Shown: positions 55,578 to 63,750 of the stretch, piece after piece
How the letters are laid out: each line of letters opens with the position of its first letter
Position numbering within the stretch: position 1 is the stretch's first letter
NCBI RefSeq assembly: GCF_028882275.1
Contig: NZ_JARBUT010000004.1
Coordinates: forward strand, 62,001-126,000
Source of the DNA: Nocardiopsis sp. N85
GTDB taxonomy: Bacteria > Actinomycetota > Actinomycetes > Streptosporangiales > Streptosporangiaceae
Reading direction: 5' to 3'
DNA length: 64,000 nucleotides
Made by a program: the position numbers and the translations under genes
Notes under the pieces: generated by a model
What the model was told of the DNA's origin: nothing
What the model saw: only the letters and a program-made list of their open reading frames with translations
Database searches by the model: none

Positions 55578-56165
55578 TCAGTCTACGTCGACCACGTCGG
55601 CGACCGTGGCGATACGGGCGAACCGTCCGGACAGCGCGTAGACGGTGCGGGTGACGACCTCCTCGGTGCCCAGGGTGCGGGGGTCGGCGAGGATCTCCTC
55701 CAGTGGCCTCCCGGCCGGGGAACCGGGTGCCTGGATGGGCTCGGTGGCGGTGGCGTCCACCACGAAGGTCACGTCGTAGCCCAGGTCCGAGGCGGCCCGG
55801 GTGGTGGTCTCACAGCACTGTTCGGTGCGGATGCCGCAGACCGCCAGTTCCGACACCCCCCACCCGTTGAGGAGGCGTTGCAGGTCGGTGCCGCCGAAGG
55901 CGCTGTGCACGGTCTTGCGCAGGACCGGCTCCCCCTCCTCGGCCGTGAGCCCGTCCATGAGCTCGACGAACCCGAGCGCGGGGTCGAAGGCGTTGCCGGT
56001 CCCGGGCTCGGTGTGCAGGACCCACACCACGTGATCGCCGCGCCCTCGGGCGTGCGCCACGAGGGCGGCGACGTCGTCGGCGACGTCGGGGTTGGAGGAG
56101 GCCCGCCAGGTCTCCCGCCGGAGGAAGGACTTCTGGGTGTCGACCACGAGGAGTGCTCTTGTCAT
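55578..56165 (-). CDS. Isochorismatase-family cysteine hydrolase
   Basis: A 195-aa amidohydrolase-like protein. ATG at 56165 gives MTRALLVVDTQKSFL; the upstream open frame is not family-like. The catalytic triad is visible as Asp9 (VVDTQ), Lys84 (LRKTVHSAF) and Cys117 (GIRTEQCCETT). The cis-peptide loop region around GIRTEQC is typical. The family includes nicotinamidase, isochorismatase and N-carbamoyl hydrolases; the substrate cannot be assigned. First gene of an operon with the GlxA-like regulator. Confidence 0.9.
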   Translation of the reverse strand: MTRALLVVDTQKSFLRRETWRASSNPDVADDVAALVAHARGRGDHVVWVLHTEPGTGNAFDPALGFVELMDGLTAEEGEPVLRKTVHSAFGGTDLQRLLNGWGVSELAVCGIRTEQCCETTTRAASDLGYDVTFVVDATATEPIQAPGSPAGRPLEEILADPRTLGTEEVVTRTVYALSGRFARIATVADVVDVD

Positions 56166-56233
56166 GCCCTGATCGTGTCGTGCCGTGCCCTCCCGCGACA
56201 GACACGATCGCGACCATGGCCGGACCGATCCGG

Positions 56234-57331
56234 TCAGGTGAGCCTCTTCTTGAAGCCCAGGTGCGAGGCGGTGTGGCCGAGCCGCTCGTAGAACCGGTGG
56301 GCGTCTTCGCGCTCGCGGTCGGAGGTGAGCTGGAGCAGTACCGCGCCCCGGGCGCGCGCCTCGCGTTCGACCCACTCCATCAACGCGGTGCCCAGACCGC
56401 CGCCGCGTTCGCCCTCGTCCACCCGTACCGCCTCCACCTGGGCGCGCAGCGATCCCCGGCGGGACAGGCCGGGGACGAACGTCAGCTGGAGGGTGCCCAC
56501 CACCCGTTCGCCCCGGCGGGCCACCGCCAGGAACTGGTTCGGGTCGGAGTCGATGTCCTCGAACGCCTTCCGATAGGCGTCGGGGTCGTCGGGGCTCTCC
56601 CTGGCCGCCCCCAACGGGTCGGCGGCGAGCAGGGCGATGATCGCCGGGACGTCCTCGAAACGGGCCCGGTCGACGACGACCCCCTCGATGATCTCCGGTG
56701 CGGCGTCACCGAGCAGCAGTTCCGCCGCCCCGGCCAGATCCGGTACCACCACGGTCGCCCGACCCAGCTCCTCCGCCGACAGCGACGAGGCCACCGCCAC
56801 CACCGGCATACCGGCGGCCAGCCCCGACTCGATCCCGCTGGGGGCGTCCTCCACGACCACGCATCGGCCGGGGTGGACACCGGCGCGCTCGGCGCCGAGC
56901 AGGTACGGGGAGGGGTGGGGCTTGCCCCGGGTGACGTCGTCGGCGGTGACCAGGATCCGAGGCGCGGGCAGCCCCGCCGCCCTCAGCCGGGACCGGGCGA
57001 CGGTCTCGTCGCCGGAGGTCACCACCGCCCAGGCCCGGCCGCGTCGGTCGAGTTCGGCCACCAGGTCCCGGGCCCCCGGCACGGGCCGGACGTGCTCCAC
57101 GGCCGCGGCCTCGTGGGCGCCGATCCGCGCGGACTCCTCCACGGGGTCCAGGTGCGGCGCGACCGATCGGACCAGGTCGACGTCGGTGCGGCCGTGGTGC
57201 TCCGCGAGCACCGCGTCGGGGTCCAGACCCCGGTCGCGCGCCCACGCGGTCAACCCCAGGCGGATGGTCTCCGCGGAGTCCACCAGGACCCCGTCCAGAT
57301 CGAACAGCACCGTCGCGTCGCCGTATCCCAC
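56234..57331 (-). CDS. HAD phosphatase - GNAT acetyltransferase fusion
   Basis: A 365-aa two-domain protein. GTG at 57331 follows AAGGGA. Residues 1-205 form a HAD-IA hydrolase: nucleophile Asp11 in VLFDLDGVLVDS, Ser/Thr in VVTSGDET, Lys in TRGKPHPSPYLLGAE, and VVVEDAPSGIESGLAAGM. It resembles sugar-phosphate phosphatases. From about 218 a GNAT domain follows (VVVDRARFEDVPAIIALLA, VRVDEGERGGGLGTALMEWVE with the acetyl-CoA loop, DAHRFYERLGHTASHLGFKK). No stop or start separates them in this frame, so it is a genuine fusion. Confidence 0.9.
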   Translation of the reverse strand: MGYGDATVLFDLDGVLVDSAETIRLGLTAWARDRGLDPDAVLAEHHGRTDVDLVRSVAPHLDPVEESARIGAHEAAAVEHVRPVPGARDLVAELDRRGRAWAVVTSGDETVARSRLRAAGLPAPRILVTADDVTRGKPHPSPYLLGAERAGVHPGRCVVVEDAPSGIESGLAAGMPVVAVASSLSAEELGRATVVVPDLAGAAELLLGDAAPEIIEGVVVDRARFEDVPAIIALLAADPLGAARESPDDPDAYRKAFEDIDSDPNQFLAVARRGERVVGTLQLTFVPGLSRRGSLRAQVEAVRVDEGERGGGLGTALMEWVEREARARGAVLLQLTSDREREDAHRFYERLGHTASHLGFKKRLT

Positions 57332-57572
57332 ACCGGTTCCCTTCGCCGAGCCCTTCGAGCGTCCCTCACTCTGGCACACACCGTGAGGGGCGGCGCCGAT
57401 CCGCGCGGATCACCGGGGCGAGCCTGTTCGTACGAGACGCCGAGACGATCCGGCGCACCGGGTCGGTCCCGTGGTCCGGCCCCGTTCGTCCGACGTACCG
57501 GGGAACTCCCCGCGGTACGCGGCGCACCGAGGCGGTGCCCTCCCCACGGCGGCCCGTCCACCGGCCCCGTCC

Positions 57573-58409
57573 TCAGCGCACGGCGTCGGCGAACCGCTCC
57601 ATCCGTTCGCCGAACCCCGCCCACGGGCCGAACCACACCGCCACGGCGTCCGCGCCCGCGTCGGCCAGTCCGCGGTACAGCCCCACCGCGCGAGCGAAGT
57701 CCCGCTCTTCGCCACTCCACGCGATCCGGGTCCACGCGAGCACCGGACGATCGGTCAGGCCCCGCAGTCGATCGCGCGCCCGCACGAAACCGTCGACGTC
57801 CAGGCCCACCCCCTGCCAGGAGTCGGCCCACGCGGCGGCCCGTTCCAGCGCGGCCCGGGACGTGCCGCCCACCGTCACGGGCACGCGCCCGGCCGGACGC
57901 GGTTCGAACACACCCCGTTCGTAGGAGTGGAATCGCCCCTCGAAGGGCCCCTCTCCCTCGAAAAGGTGTCGCAGCAACCGCAGGGTCTCGTCGGTCCGCG
58001 CGCCGCGCGTCGCGAAGTCCGCGCCCACCGCCGCGAACTCCTCCCGGGACCAGCCGACCCCCACCCCCAGGACGAACCGTCCCTCGGAAATGGCGTGCAG
58101 GGTCGCCACCTGCTTGGCCAGCGTGAACGGATCGCGCACCGGCGCCACCAGGACCGAGGTGCCCAACCGGATCCGCTCGGTACGGGCGGCCAGGTGGGCC
58201 AGTGTCACCAGCGGCTCGTACACGCCGCCGAACGTCCTCCCGTAGGGCTCGGGCGGAAGAAGGTGGTCGGGCAGCCACAGGGTGTCCGCCCCCACCCCCT
58301 CGGCCCGGGTGGCGAGTTCGGTGAGGACCCGCGGCGGCATCTCCGGGGACTCGTCGGGAAGCACCACCTGGAAGTGGGTGCGCGTGCCGGGGACCGCTCG
58401 TTCGCTCAT
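57573..58409 (-). CDS. LLM-class (luciferase-like) F420-dependent oxidoreductase
   Basis: A 278-aa TIM-barrel flavin/deazaflavin enzyme. Family features are GADTLWLPDHLLPPEPYG near residues 40-57, RIRLGTSVLVAPVRDPFTLAKQVATL, FVLGVGVGWSREEFAAVG and VPVTVGG. This group in actinobacteria normally uses coenzyme F420, but the cofactor is inferred. ATG start. Leftward and 48 bp downstream of the endonuclease/phosphatase-fold gene, so possibly cotranscribed. Confidence 0.9.
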   Translation of the reverse strand: MSERAVPGTRTHFQVVLPDESPEMPPRVLTELATRAEGVGADTLWLPDHLLPPEPYGRTFGGVYEPLVTLAHLAARTERIRLGTSVLVAPVRDPFTLAKQVATLHAISEGRFVLGVGVGWSREEFAAVGADFATRGARTDETLRLLRHLFEGEGPFEGRFHSYERGVFEPRPAGRVPVTVGGTSRAALERAAAWADSWQGVGLDVDGFVRARDRLRGLTDRPVLAWTRIAWSGEERDFARAVGLYRGLADAGADAVAVWFGPWAGFGERMERFADAVR

Positions 58410-58457
58410 GCCCCGAACGTAGACGGTGACACCGGTGTGAAGGTCAAGCCTGGGCCG

Positions 58458-59438
58458 TCAGCGCCCGCCCGGCAGGGTCACCGTGACGAGCACCGCCCGA
58501 TGATCGCTCCCGGTCACCTCCACCGTCTCCAGGTCGTCCACCCCCATGAACGGTTCGACCAGCACGTGGTCGATGGTGACCGGCGGCAGCGGCCGCCCCG
58601 AGGTCGGCCAGGTGGGGACCAGGCCCTCGCCGACCACGGCCGCCGCGTCGAGGTACCCCGCGTCCAGGACGTCGCGCAGCGCGGCGTGGTCCAGGGTGGC
58701 GTTGAAGTCCCCGGCCAGGATCCGGCTGGGGCCCACCTCCGGAAGAGCGGTCAGTGCGGCCAACTCCGTACGCCAGAGCTCGACATGGGACGGGTCCAGC
58801 GGTGGAGGCGTGTGCACCGACACCACCTCGACCGTTCTCTCGTACTCGTCCCCGGGCGCCTCGAAGGCGGCGACGGGCATCGCGAACCCGTGCGGCCCCT
58901 CCAGCGAACCCGCGTCGGTCAACGGCATCGAGGAGTGCACGGTGCCACCCGTCACCCCCGGGCCGGACCGATCCACCGTGTACGGCAGCAGGTCGTCCAG
59001 TCCGGCCGCCGACAGGTCGGCCACGAACTCCGGGGTGACCTCCTGGAGCGCCAGCACGTCCACCTCCCGGTCGCGGACGAGGGCGATGATCTCGTCGATC
59101 CGGGCCCCGCCCGCCAGGGTGTTGAGGGTCATCACCCGGAACGCGGGTCCACCCGCGTGGGTGACCCCGAAGGGCACCGCGCGCGGGACGACCGCGACCA
59201 CGAGCACCGCCGCCGCGACGGCCAGTACGGCCATGGGGATCCACCGGCGCAGCAACCCGGCGGCGGTGACGGCCAGGACGGCCGCCCCGGCGACGTAGGG
59301 GGTGTAGGCCAGTAGCGGAACCAGGGGGAAGCCGCGTTCCAGGCCCAGACCGCGCAGCGCGGCGAACCCCGCGAACCCCACGGCCACGAGCGTCACCGCC
59401 GTGGTCACGGCACGCGACCGTCTCCGTCCGTCGTCCAC
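58458..59438 (-). CDS. Membrane-anchored endonuclease/exonuclease/phosphatase-fold protein
   Basis: A 326-aa protein. Three hydrophobic segments fill about residues 10-90 (AVTLVAVGFAGFAALRGL, LLAYTPYVAGAAVLAVTAAGLL, IPMAVLAVAAAVLVVAVVP). An extracytoplasmic EEP domain follows with the full metal-dependent set: VMTLNTLAGG, ALQEVTPEF (Glu), SVHTPPPLD, AGDFNATLDH, TIDHVL and GSDHRAVLV. The family includes vancomycin-resistance-linked VanJ-type lipid phosphatases, which share this three-helix plus EEP layout. A lipid or polyprenyl phosphate substrate is possible. Confidence 0.87.
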   Translation of the reverse strand: MDDGRRRSRAVTTAVTLVAVGFAGFAALRGLGLERGFPLVPLLAYTPYVAGAAVLAVTAAGLLRRWIPMAVLAVAAAVLVVAVVPRAVPFGVTHAGGPAFRVMTLNTLAGGARIDEIIALVRDREVDVLALQEVTPEFVADLSAAGLDDLLPYTVDRSGPGVTGGTVHSSMPLTDAGSLEGPHGFAMPVAAFEAPGDEYERTVEVVSVHTPPPLDPSHVELWRTELAALTALPEVGPSRILAGDFNATLDHAALRDVLDAGYLDAAAVVGEGLVPTWPTSGRPLPPVTIDHVLVEPFMGVDDLETVEVTGSDHRAVLVTVTLPGGR

Positions 59439-59551
59439 CGGTCCGCCTCGTCCGCCGTCTCCACCATGGAGATCCTCCGCACCGCTCGTCCACCGTCCGT
59501 CGTGACGGTGGGATCCCCCTCACCGGGCACCGGTTGCGGCCGGATCCGGCC

Positions 59552-60520
59552 TCACCATGAGCGGGCCGCCGCCGTCAGCAGGGACCTCACCCGGTCCAGG
59601 CACCCGTTCTCCCGTATCCCGGACCGTCGCACCAGGTAGGCGGTGTTGATCGGCGGATCCTCCGGCTCCGCCAGCGCGACCAGTCGCCCCGCCGCCAGCT
59701 CCCCCTGGCACAGGTACCGGGGCACGGCGCTGATCCCGGCCCCACCCGCCACCGTGGAGATCACCGCCCGCAGGTCCGGCACGGTCACCGAGGCCTTGCA
59801 GGTCAGCCGCACCCCGAACACGTGACGCCAGTACCGTCGCAGGATCGGCAGGTTCTCGTCGTAGGCCACCAACGGCACCCCGCACAGCGCCGACGCCCCC
59901 TGACGGGCCAGCCGCTCGGTCCCGACGCGCTCCGCCCACAGGGGTGCCCCCACCAGGACGAACTCCTCATCGGCGAGGGGTTCGGCGATCAGGGAACGAC
60001 CGCGCGGCCGCTCCGTCGAGACGACCAGGTCGTGTCGGCCCGCGCGCAGCTCCTCCAACAGGGTGTCGGAGAGCCCGTGGCGGACCCACAGCCGCAGCCC
60101 CTCCGACTCCACGGCGGGGGCCAACGCGGGCAGCACCAGCGCCTGTAGCATCTCGGCCGGCCCGGCCAACCGCAACGGTCGGTGCGGTACGGCACCGCCG
60201 CCCCCGGCGCCGGCCACCACCTCCAGGGCGTCCAGGGGCTCGGCGATCCGCGCCGCCAGCTCGTTGGCCTCCGCCGTGGGGGCGACCCCGCGTGGCAGCC
60301 GTTCGAACAGCGCGTAGCCCAGCCGACGCTCCAGGGCGCGGATCTGAGTCGTCACCGTCGGCTGTGACAGACGCAACGACTGGGCGCCCGCCGTGAACGA
60401 CCCGGACCGGTGCACGGCCAGAAAGGTCCTCAGCTGCTGGAGGTCGAGGGGGAGCGGATCGGTCTCGGTGGCGGCCTCGGGCGGGACCGCCACCGATCCA
60501 TTGGAATTCCTATGGGTCAC
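59552..60520 (-). CDS. LysR family transcriptional regulator
   Basis: A 322-aa regulator with GTG start. The N-terminal winged helix is near residues 25-85 (LQQLRTFLAVHRSGSFTAGAQSLRLSQPTVTTQIRALERRLGYALFER in outline), and the LysR substrate domain follows (PLRLAGPAEMLQALVLPAL onward). It is divergent from the MDR reductase gene across 97 bp containing a dyad of T-n11-A type, so it most likely controls that gene and itself. Confidence 0.92.
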   Translation of the reverse strand: MTHRNSNGSVAVPPEAATETDPLPLDLQQLRTFLAVHRSGSFTAGAQSLRLSQPTVTTQIRALERRLGYALFERLPRGVAPTAEANELAARIAEPLDALEVVAGAGGGGAVPHRPLRLAGPAEMLQALVLPALAPAVESEGLRLWVRHGLSDTLLEELRAGRHDLVVSTERPRGRSLIAEPLADEEFVLVGAPLWAERVGTERLARQGASALCGVPLVAYDENLPILRRYWRHVFGVRLTCKASVTVPDLRAVISTVAGGAGISAVPRYLCQGELAAGRLVALAEPEDPPINTAYLVRRSGIRENGCLDRVRSLLTAAARSW

Positions 60521-60532
60521 TTCATCGATTTT

Positions 60533-60546
60533 ATTGGTCGATCAAT
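60533..60546. promoter_or_regulatory. Dyad ATTGGTCGATCAAT, probable LysR box
   Basis: A 14-bp inverted repeat with one mismatched pair in an A/T-rich patch, 13 bp from the LysR start and about 70 bp from the reductase start. It contains the T-n11-A spacing of LysR sites. Confidence 0.55.
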
Positions 60547-60617
60547 ACATGAGGGGACTAGGGTCGTTCCTCGGGCCCCTGACCACGCCACAGTTCACCC
60601 GCTCGAAAGGTTCAGAC

Positions 60618-61628
60618 GTGTCCGTCACCAGCAGGGAAGTCCACCTGATCGCCCGTCCGGTCGGCGAGCCCGCACCCACCGACTTCGCCCTCGTCGAGAC
60701 CACCCTGGCCGACCCCGGCCCCGGGCAGGTCCTGGTCCGCAACGACTGGATCTCCGTCGATCCCTACATGCGCGGCCGGATGAACGACACGAAGTCCTAC
60801 GTGGCGCCCTACGCCCTGGGCGAGCCCATGGACGGCGGCGCGGTGGGCACGGTCATCGCCTCCGGCGACGACTCCGTCCCCGTCGGAGCCTCCGTCCTGC
60901 ACGCGCTGGGCTGGCGCGAACACGCCCTCCTGCCCGCCGGGGCCGTCCGGGTCGTCGACACCACCGCGGTCCCCGCCGGGGCCTACCTCAACGCCCTCGG
61001 CATGATCGGCCTCACCGCCTACGCCGGCCTCACCGAGGTCGCCCCGGTCCGGGAGGGCGACGTGGTCTTCGTCTCCGGCGCCGCCGGCGCGGTCGGCTCG
61101 ATCGCCGGACAGCTCGCCCGCAAGCTGGGCGCCTCCCGTGTCGTCGGTTCGGCCGGCGGCCCGGAGAAGAAGCGCCGCCTGGTCGAGGAGTTCGGCTATG
61201 ACGCCGCCATCGACTACCGCGAAGGCGACCTGGAGAAGCAGCTCGCCGAGGTCGCGCCCGACGGCGTCGACGTCTACTTCGACAACGTCGGCGGCGACCA
61301 CCTGCGGGCCGCCATCGCCGCCATGCGCGACCACGGCCGCATCGCCCTGTGCGGGGCGATCTCCCAGTACAACGCCACCGGGCCGGTGCCCGGACCGGAC
61401 AACCTGTTCCTGGCCGTCGGCAAGCGCCTCTCCCTGCGCGGTTTCATCGTGGGCGACCACGGTCACCTCATGGGCGAGTACGTCCGACGTGCCTCCGGCT
61501 GGCTCGCCGACGGCGAGCTGCGCACCGAGGAGACCGTCGTGGACGGCATCGACGACGCCGTCACCGCGTTCCTCGCCATGATGCGCGGCGCCAACACCGG
61601 CAAGATGCTCGTCCGCCTCACCGACTGA
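60618..61628 (+). CDS. NADP-dependent medium-chain reductase (LTB4DH/curcumin reductase type)
   Basis: A 336-aa zinc-independent MDR enzyme. GTG at 60618 follows GAAAGG. Family marks are DWISVDPYMRGRMND near residues 50-64, the nucleotide site VFVSGAAGAVGSIAGQLARKLGASRVVGSAGG in outline (about 152-180), and the catalytic Tyr region CGAISQYN. These enzymes reduce alpha,beta-unsaturated ketones and aldehydes. It is controlled by the divergent LysR gene and followed by an aldo/keto reductase 51 bp away, so both may handle reactive carbonyls. Confidence 0.92.
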   Translation: MSVTSREVHLIARPVGEPAPTDFALVETTLADPGPGQVLVRNDWISVDPYMRGRMNDTKSYVAPYALGEPMDGGAVGTVIASGDDSVPVGASVLHALGWREHALLPAGAVRVVDTTAVPAGAYLNALGMIGLTAYAGLTEVAPVREGDVVFVSGAAGAVGSIAGQLARKLGASRVVGSAGGPEKKRRLVEEFGYDAAIDYREGDLEKQLAEVAPDGVDVYFDNVGGDHLRAAIAAMRDHGRIALCGAISQYNATGPVPGPDNLFLAVGKRLSLRGFIVGDHGHLMGEYVRRASGWLADGELRTEETVVDGIDDAVTAFLAMMRGANTGKMLVRLTD

Positions 61629-61679
61629 GGACGCCCGCGCGCCTCGGCCCACCCCCACCGTGATCACGGAAAGGCAACC

Positions 61680-62504
61680 ATGCAGCACGTCACGCTGAAC
61701 AACGGTCTCACCATGCCGCAACTCGGGTTCGGCGTCTGGCAGATCCCCGACGACCAGGCCCGGTCCGCCGTCGAGACCGCCATCGAGGTCGGCTACCGCA
61801 GCATCGACACCGCTCGGATCTACGCCAACGAGAAGGGCACCGGCCAGGCCCTGGCCGCCTCGGGCCTGCCCCGCGAGGAACTGTTCGTCACCACCAAGCT
61901 GTGGAACGACGACCAGGGCACCGACAAGGCCCTCAAGGCCTTCGACGCCAGCCTCGACCGCCTGGGCCTGGACTACGTCGACCTCTACCTGATCCACTGG
62001 CCGGTCCCCGCCCAGGACGCCTACGTCGACACCTGGAAGGTCCTGGAGCGCATCGCCGCCGAGGGCCGCGCCAAGGCCGTCGGCGTGTCCAACTTCACCG
62101 AGAAGACCCTGGGCCGCCTGCTGGCGGACACCGACCTCGTCCCCGCGATCAACCAGATCGAGCTGCACCCGTACCTCTCCCAGGAGTCGATGCGCGGGCT
62201 CAACGCCTCCCACGGGATCCTCACCGAGGCCTGGAGCCCGCTCGGCCAGGGCAAGGACCTGCTCGAAGACCCGGTGCTCGTGGAGATCGGCGAGGCGCAC
62301 GGCAAGTCCGCCGCCCAGGTGGTGCTGCGCTGGCACCTTCAGCTCGGCAACGTCGTCATCCCCAAGTCCGTGACCCCGTCCCGGATCGCGGAGAACTTCG
62401 ACGTGTTCGACTTCGCGCTGAGCGACGACGACCTGAACCGGATCGGATCGCTGGATCGCGACGGCCGGATCGGCCCGGATCCGGATGAGTTCACCGTCCT
62501 CTGA
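61680..62504 (+). CDS. Aldo/keto reductase (2,5-diketo-gluconate reductase-like)
   Basis: A 274-aa TIM-barrel reductase using NADPH. The catalytic tetrad is intact: Asp43, Tyr48 (SIDTARIYANE), Lys73 (TTKLW) and His106 (LIHWPVP). The cofactor motif VVIPKSVTPSRIAEN is near 227-241. The length is normal for the AKR5 group. It probably forms an operon with the preceding reductase and is closed by a strong hairpin. Confidence 0.93.
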   Translation: MQHVTLNNGLTMPQLGFGVWQIPDDQARSAVETAIEVGYRSIDTARIYANEKGTGQALAASGLPREELFVTTKLWNDDQGTDKALKAFDASLDRLGLDYVDLYLIHWPVPAQDAYVDTWKVLERIAAEGRAKAVGVSNFTEKTLGRLLADTDLVPAINQIELHPYLSQESMRGLNASHGILTEAWSPLGQGKDLLEDPVLVEIGEAHGKSAAQVVLRWHLQLGNVVIPKSVTPSRIAENFDVFDFALSDDDLNRIGSLDRDGRIGPDPDEFTVL

Positions 62505-62522
62505 GCCTTCCGGGCCATGACG

Positions 62523-62557
62523 GTGCGGGCGGTCCCGGGGCACGGGGCCGCCCGCAC
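62523..62557 (+). terminator. Aldo/keto reductase terminator
   Basis: A 14-bp stem (62523-62536 with 62544-62557, one T-G wobble) has a 7-nt loop and starts 18 bp after the stop codon. Confidence 0.78.
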
Positions 62558-62776
62558 GATCCCGTCGACGCGAAGGCCGATACCGGCCTGCGCCCCTACC
62601 CGCGAACAGGGCGAACGGGCACGACGGGGGACGCGCCCCCCGGTCGGGGGCGACTCCCCGGGGTCACGCGCGCCCCCGAGGTGGCACGGGGTCCACGGGA
62701 GGCGTACAGTCCTCTCTTGGCGCGCCGGGAAGCAAAGCCGGCGAACACCGCTCTCCCTACGCGAAATCCCGAATCC

Positions 62777-63658
62777 ATGACCGTCGTTCCTTCGCGCACC
62801 GCGCGTGTCTATCGCTCCGAGAGCGCCGAGCGTTCGGTACACGCCTGGTGCCACAAAGCCCTGAGCCGCTGGCCCGAACTCGGCCCCCTTCCCCCCGTGG
62901 ACACCCGGCTGGGGAGCACCCAGGCCTTCCGCGCCGAGGGCGGCCCCGGAACCCCGGTGGTCGTGCTCTCCGGTACCAACTTCAACGCCGCCACCACGGT
63001 GCCCGCGGCCCGCGCGCTGGCGTCCGACCGCCCGGTGTACCTGGTCGACCTGCCCGGTCAGCCCGGACTCAGTTGCAGCCACCGTGTCGGCAGGGTCGGC
63101 ATCGAGTCCTACGGGGCCTGGTTCGACGAACTCCTCCCGCGGATCACCGACCGGCCCGTCCTCGTGCTGGGGCACTCCCGCGGAGCCGCCATCGCCCTGG
63201 CCTCCACGCCCTCGCCCCTGGTCGCGGGCCTGCTGCTGCTCAACCCCGCCGGGCTGACCGCCCCCGGGGTCACCTCCGAGTCGATGCGCGCCACGCTGCC
63301 GTGGATGATCCACCCCACCGAGCAGACCAGCGGTCGCCTCGTGGAATTCCTCAGCGGTCCCGAGACCCCCTGCGACGAGCACACCGACGAGACCGAGTGG
63401 CTCACCCTGGTCGCGCGCAACTGCCGCACCGGCTCCACGCCCAGCCCGCTGTACGCCGAGCAGATCCGCGCCTGGTCCGACACGCCCGTCGCCATCGCCA
63501 CCGGGTCGCACGACCCCTTCTTCTCTCCCGCGCGCCTGCACGGCCCGGCCCGCCGGTTCCTGGACGCCGAGGTCCACACCATCGAGGGCGCCGGACACCT
63601 CTCCCTGTACGAGAACCCCGATCGGGTACGCGAACTGCTGGCATCGCTCGAAGTCTGA
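62777..63658 (+). CDS. Alpha/beta-fold hydrolase
   Basis: A 293-aa hydrolase; ATG at 62777 is chosen as the first in-frame ATG, though no strong ribosome-binding site is seen. It has an oxyanion-type SGTNFNAATT loop near 65-74, nucleophile elbow LGHSRGAA with Ser134, Asp in ATGSHDPFF and a C-terminal EGAGHLSLYENPDRV with the catalytic His. It resembles the AB_hydrolase_1 group; substrate unknown. It is a single rightward gene 119 bp before its presumed independent neighbour, the BCCT gene. Confidence 0.85.
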   Translation: MTVVPSRTARVYRSESAERSVHAWCHKALSRWPELGPLPPVDTRLGSTQAFRAEGGPGTPVVVLSGTNFNAATTVPAARALASDRPVYLVDLPGQPGLSCSHRVGRVGIESYGAWFDELLPRITDRPVLVLGHSRGAAIALASTPSPLVAGLLLLNPAGLTAPGVTSESMRATLPWMIHPTEQTSGRLVEFLSGPETPCDEHTDETEWLTLVARNCRTGSTPSPLYAEQIRAWSDTPVAIATGSHDPFFSPARLHGPARRFLDAEVHTIEGAGHLSLYENPDRVRELLASLEV

Positions 63659-63720
63659 CCTTCGACCGGTCGTCGACCCGTGTCCCGGCCGACCTCCGAG
63701 GGCGAAACACGAAAGACTCT

Positions 63721-63740
63721 CCGTGGTTGATCAATCACGG
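63721..63740. promoter_or_regulatory. Near-perfect 20-bp palindrome ahead of second BCCT gene
   Basis: CCGTGGTTGA and TCAATCACGG form a 20-bp dyad with one mismatched pair, just before the Shine-Dalgarno site of the BCCT gene. It could be an operator or an mRNA hairpin. Confidence 0.5.
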
Positions 63741-63750
63741 GGAGGCATAA

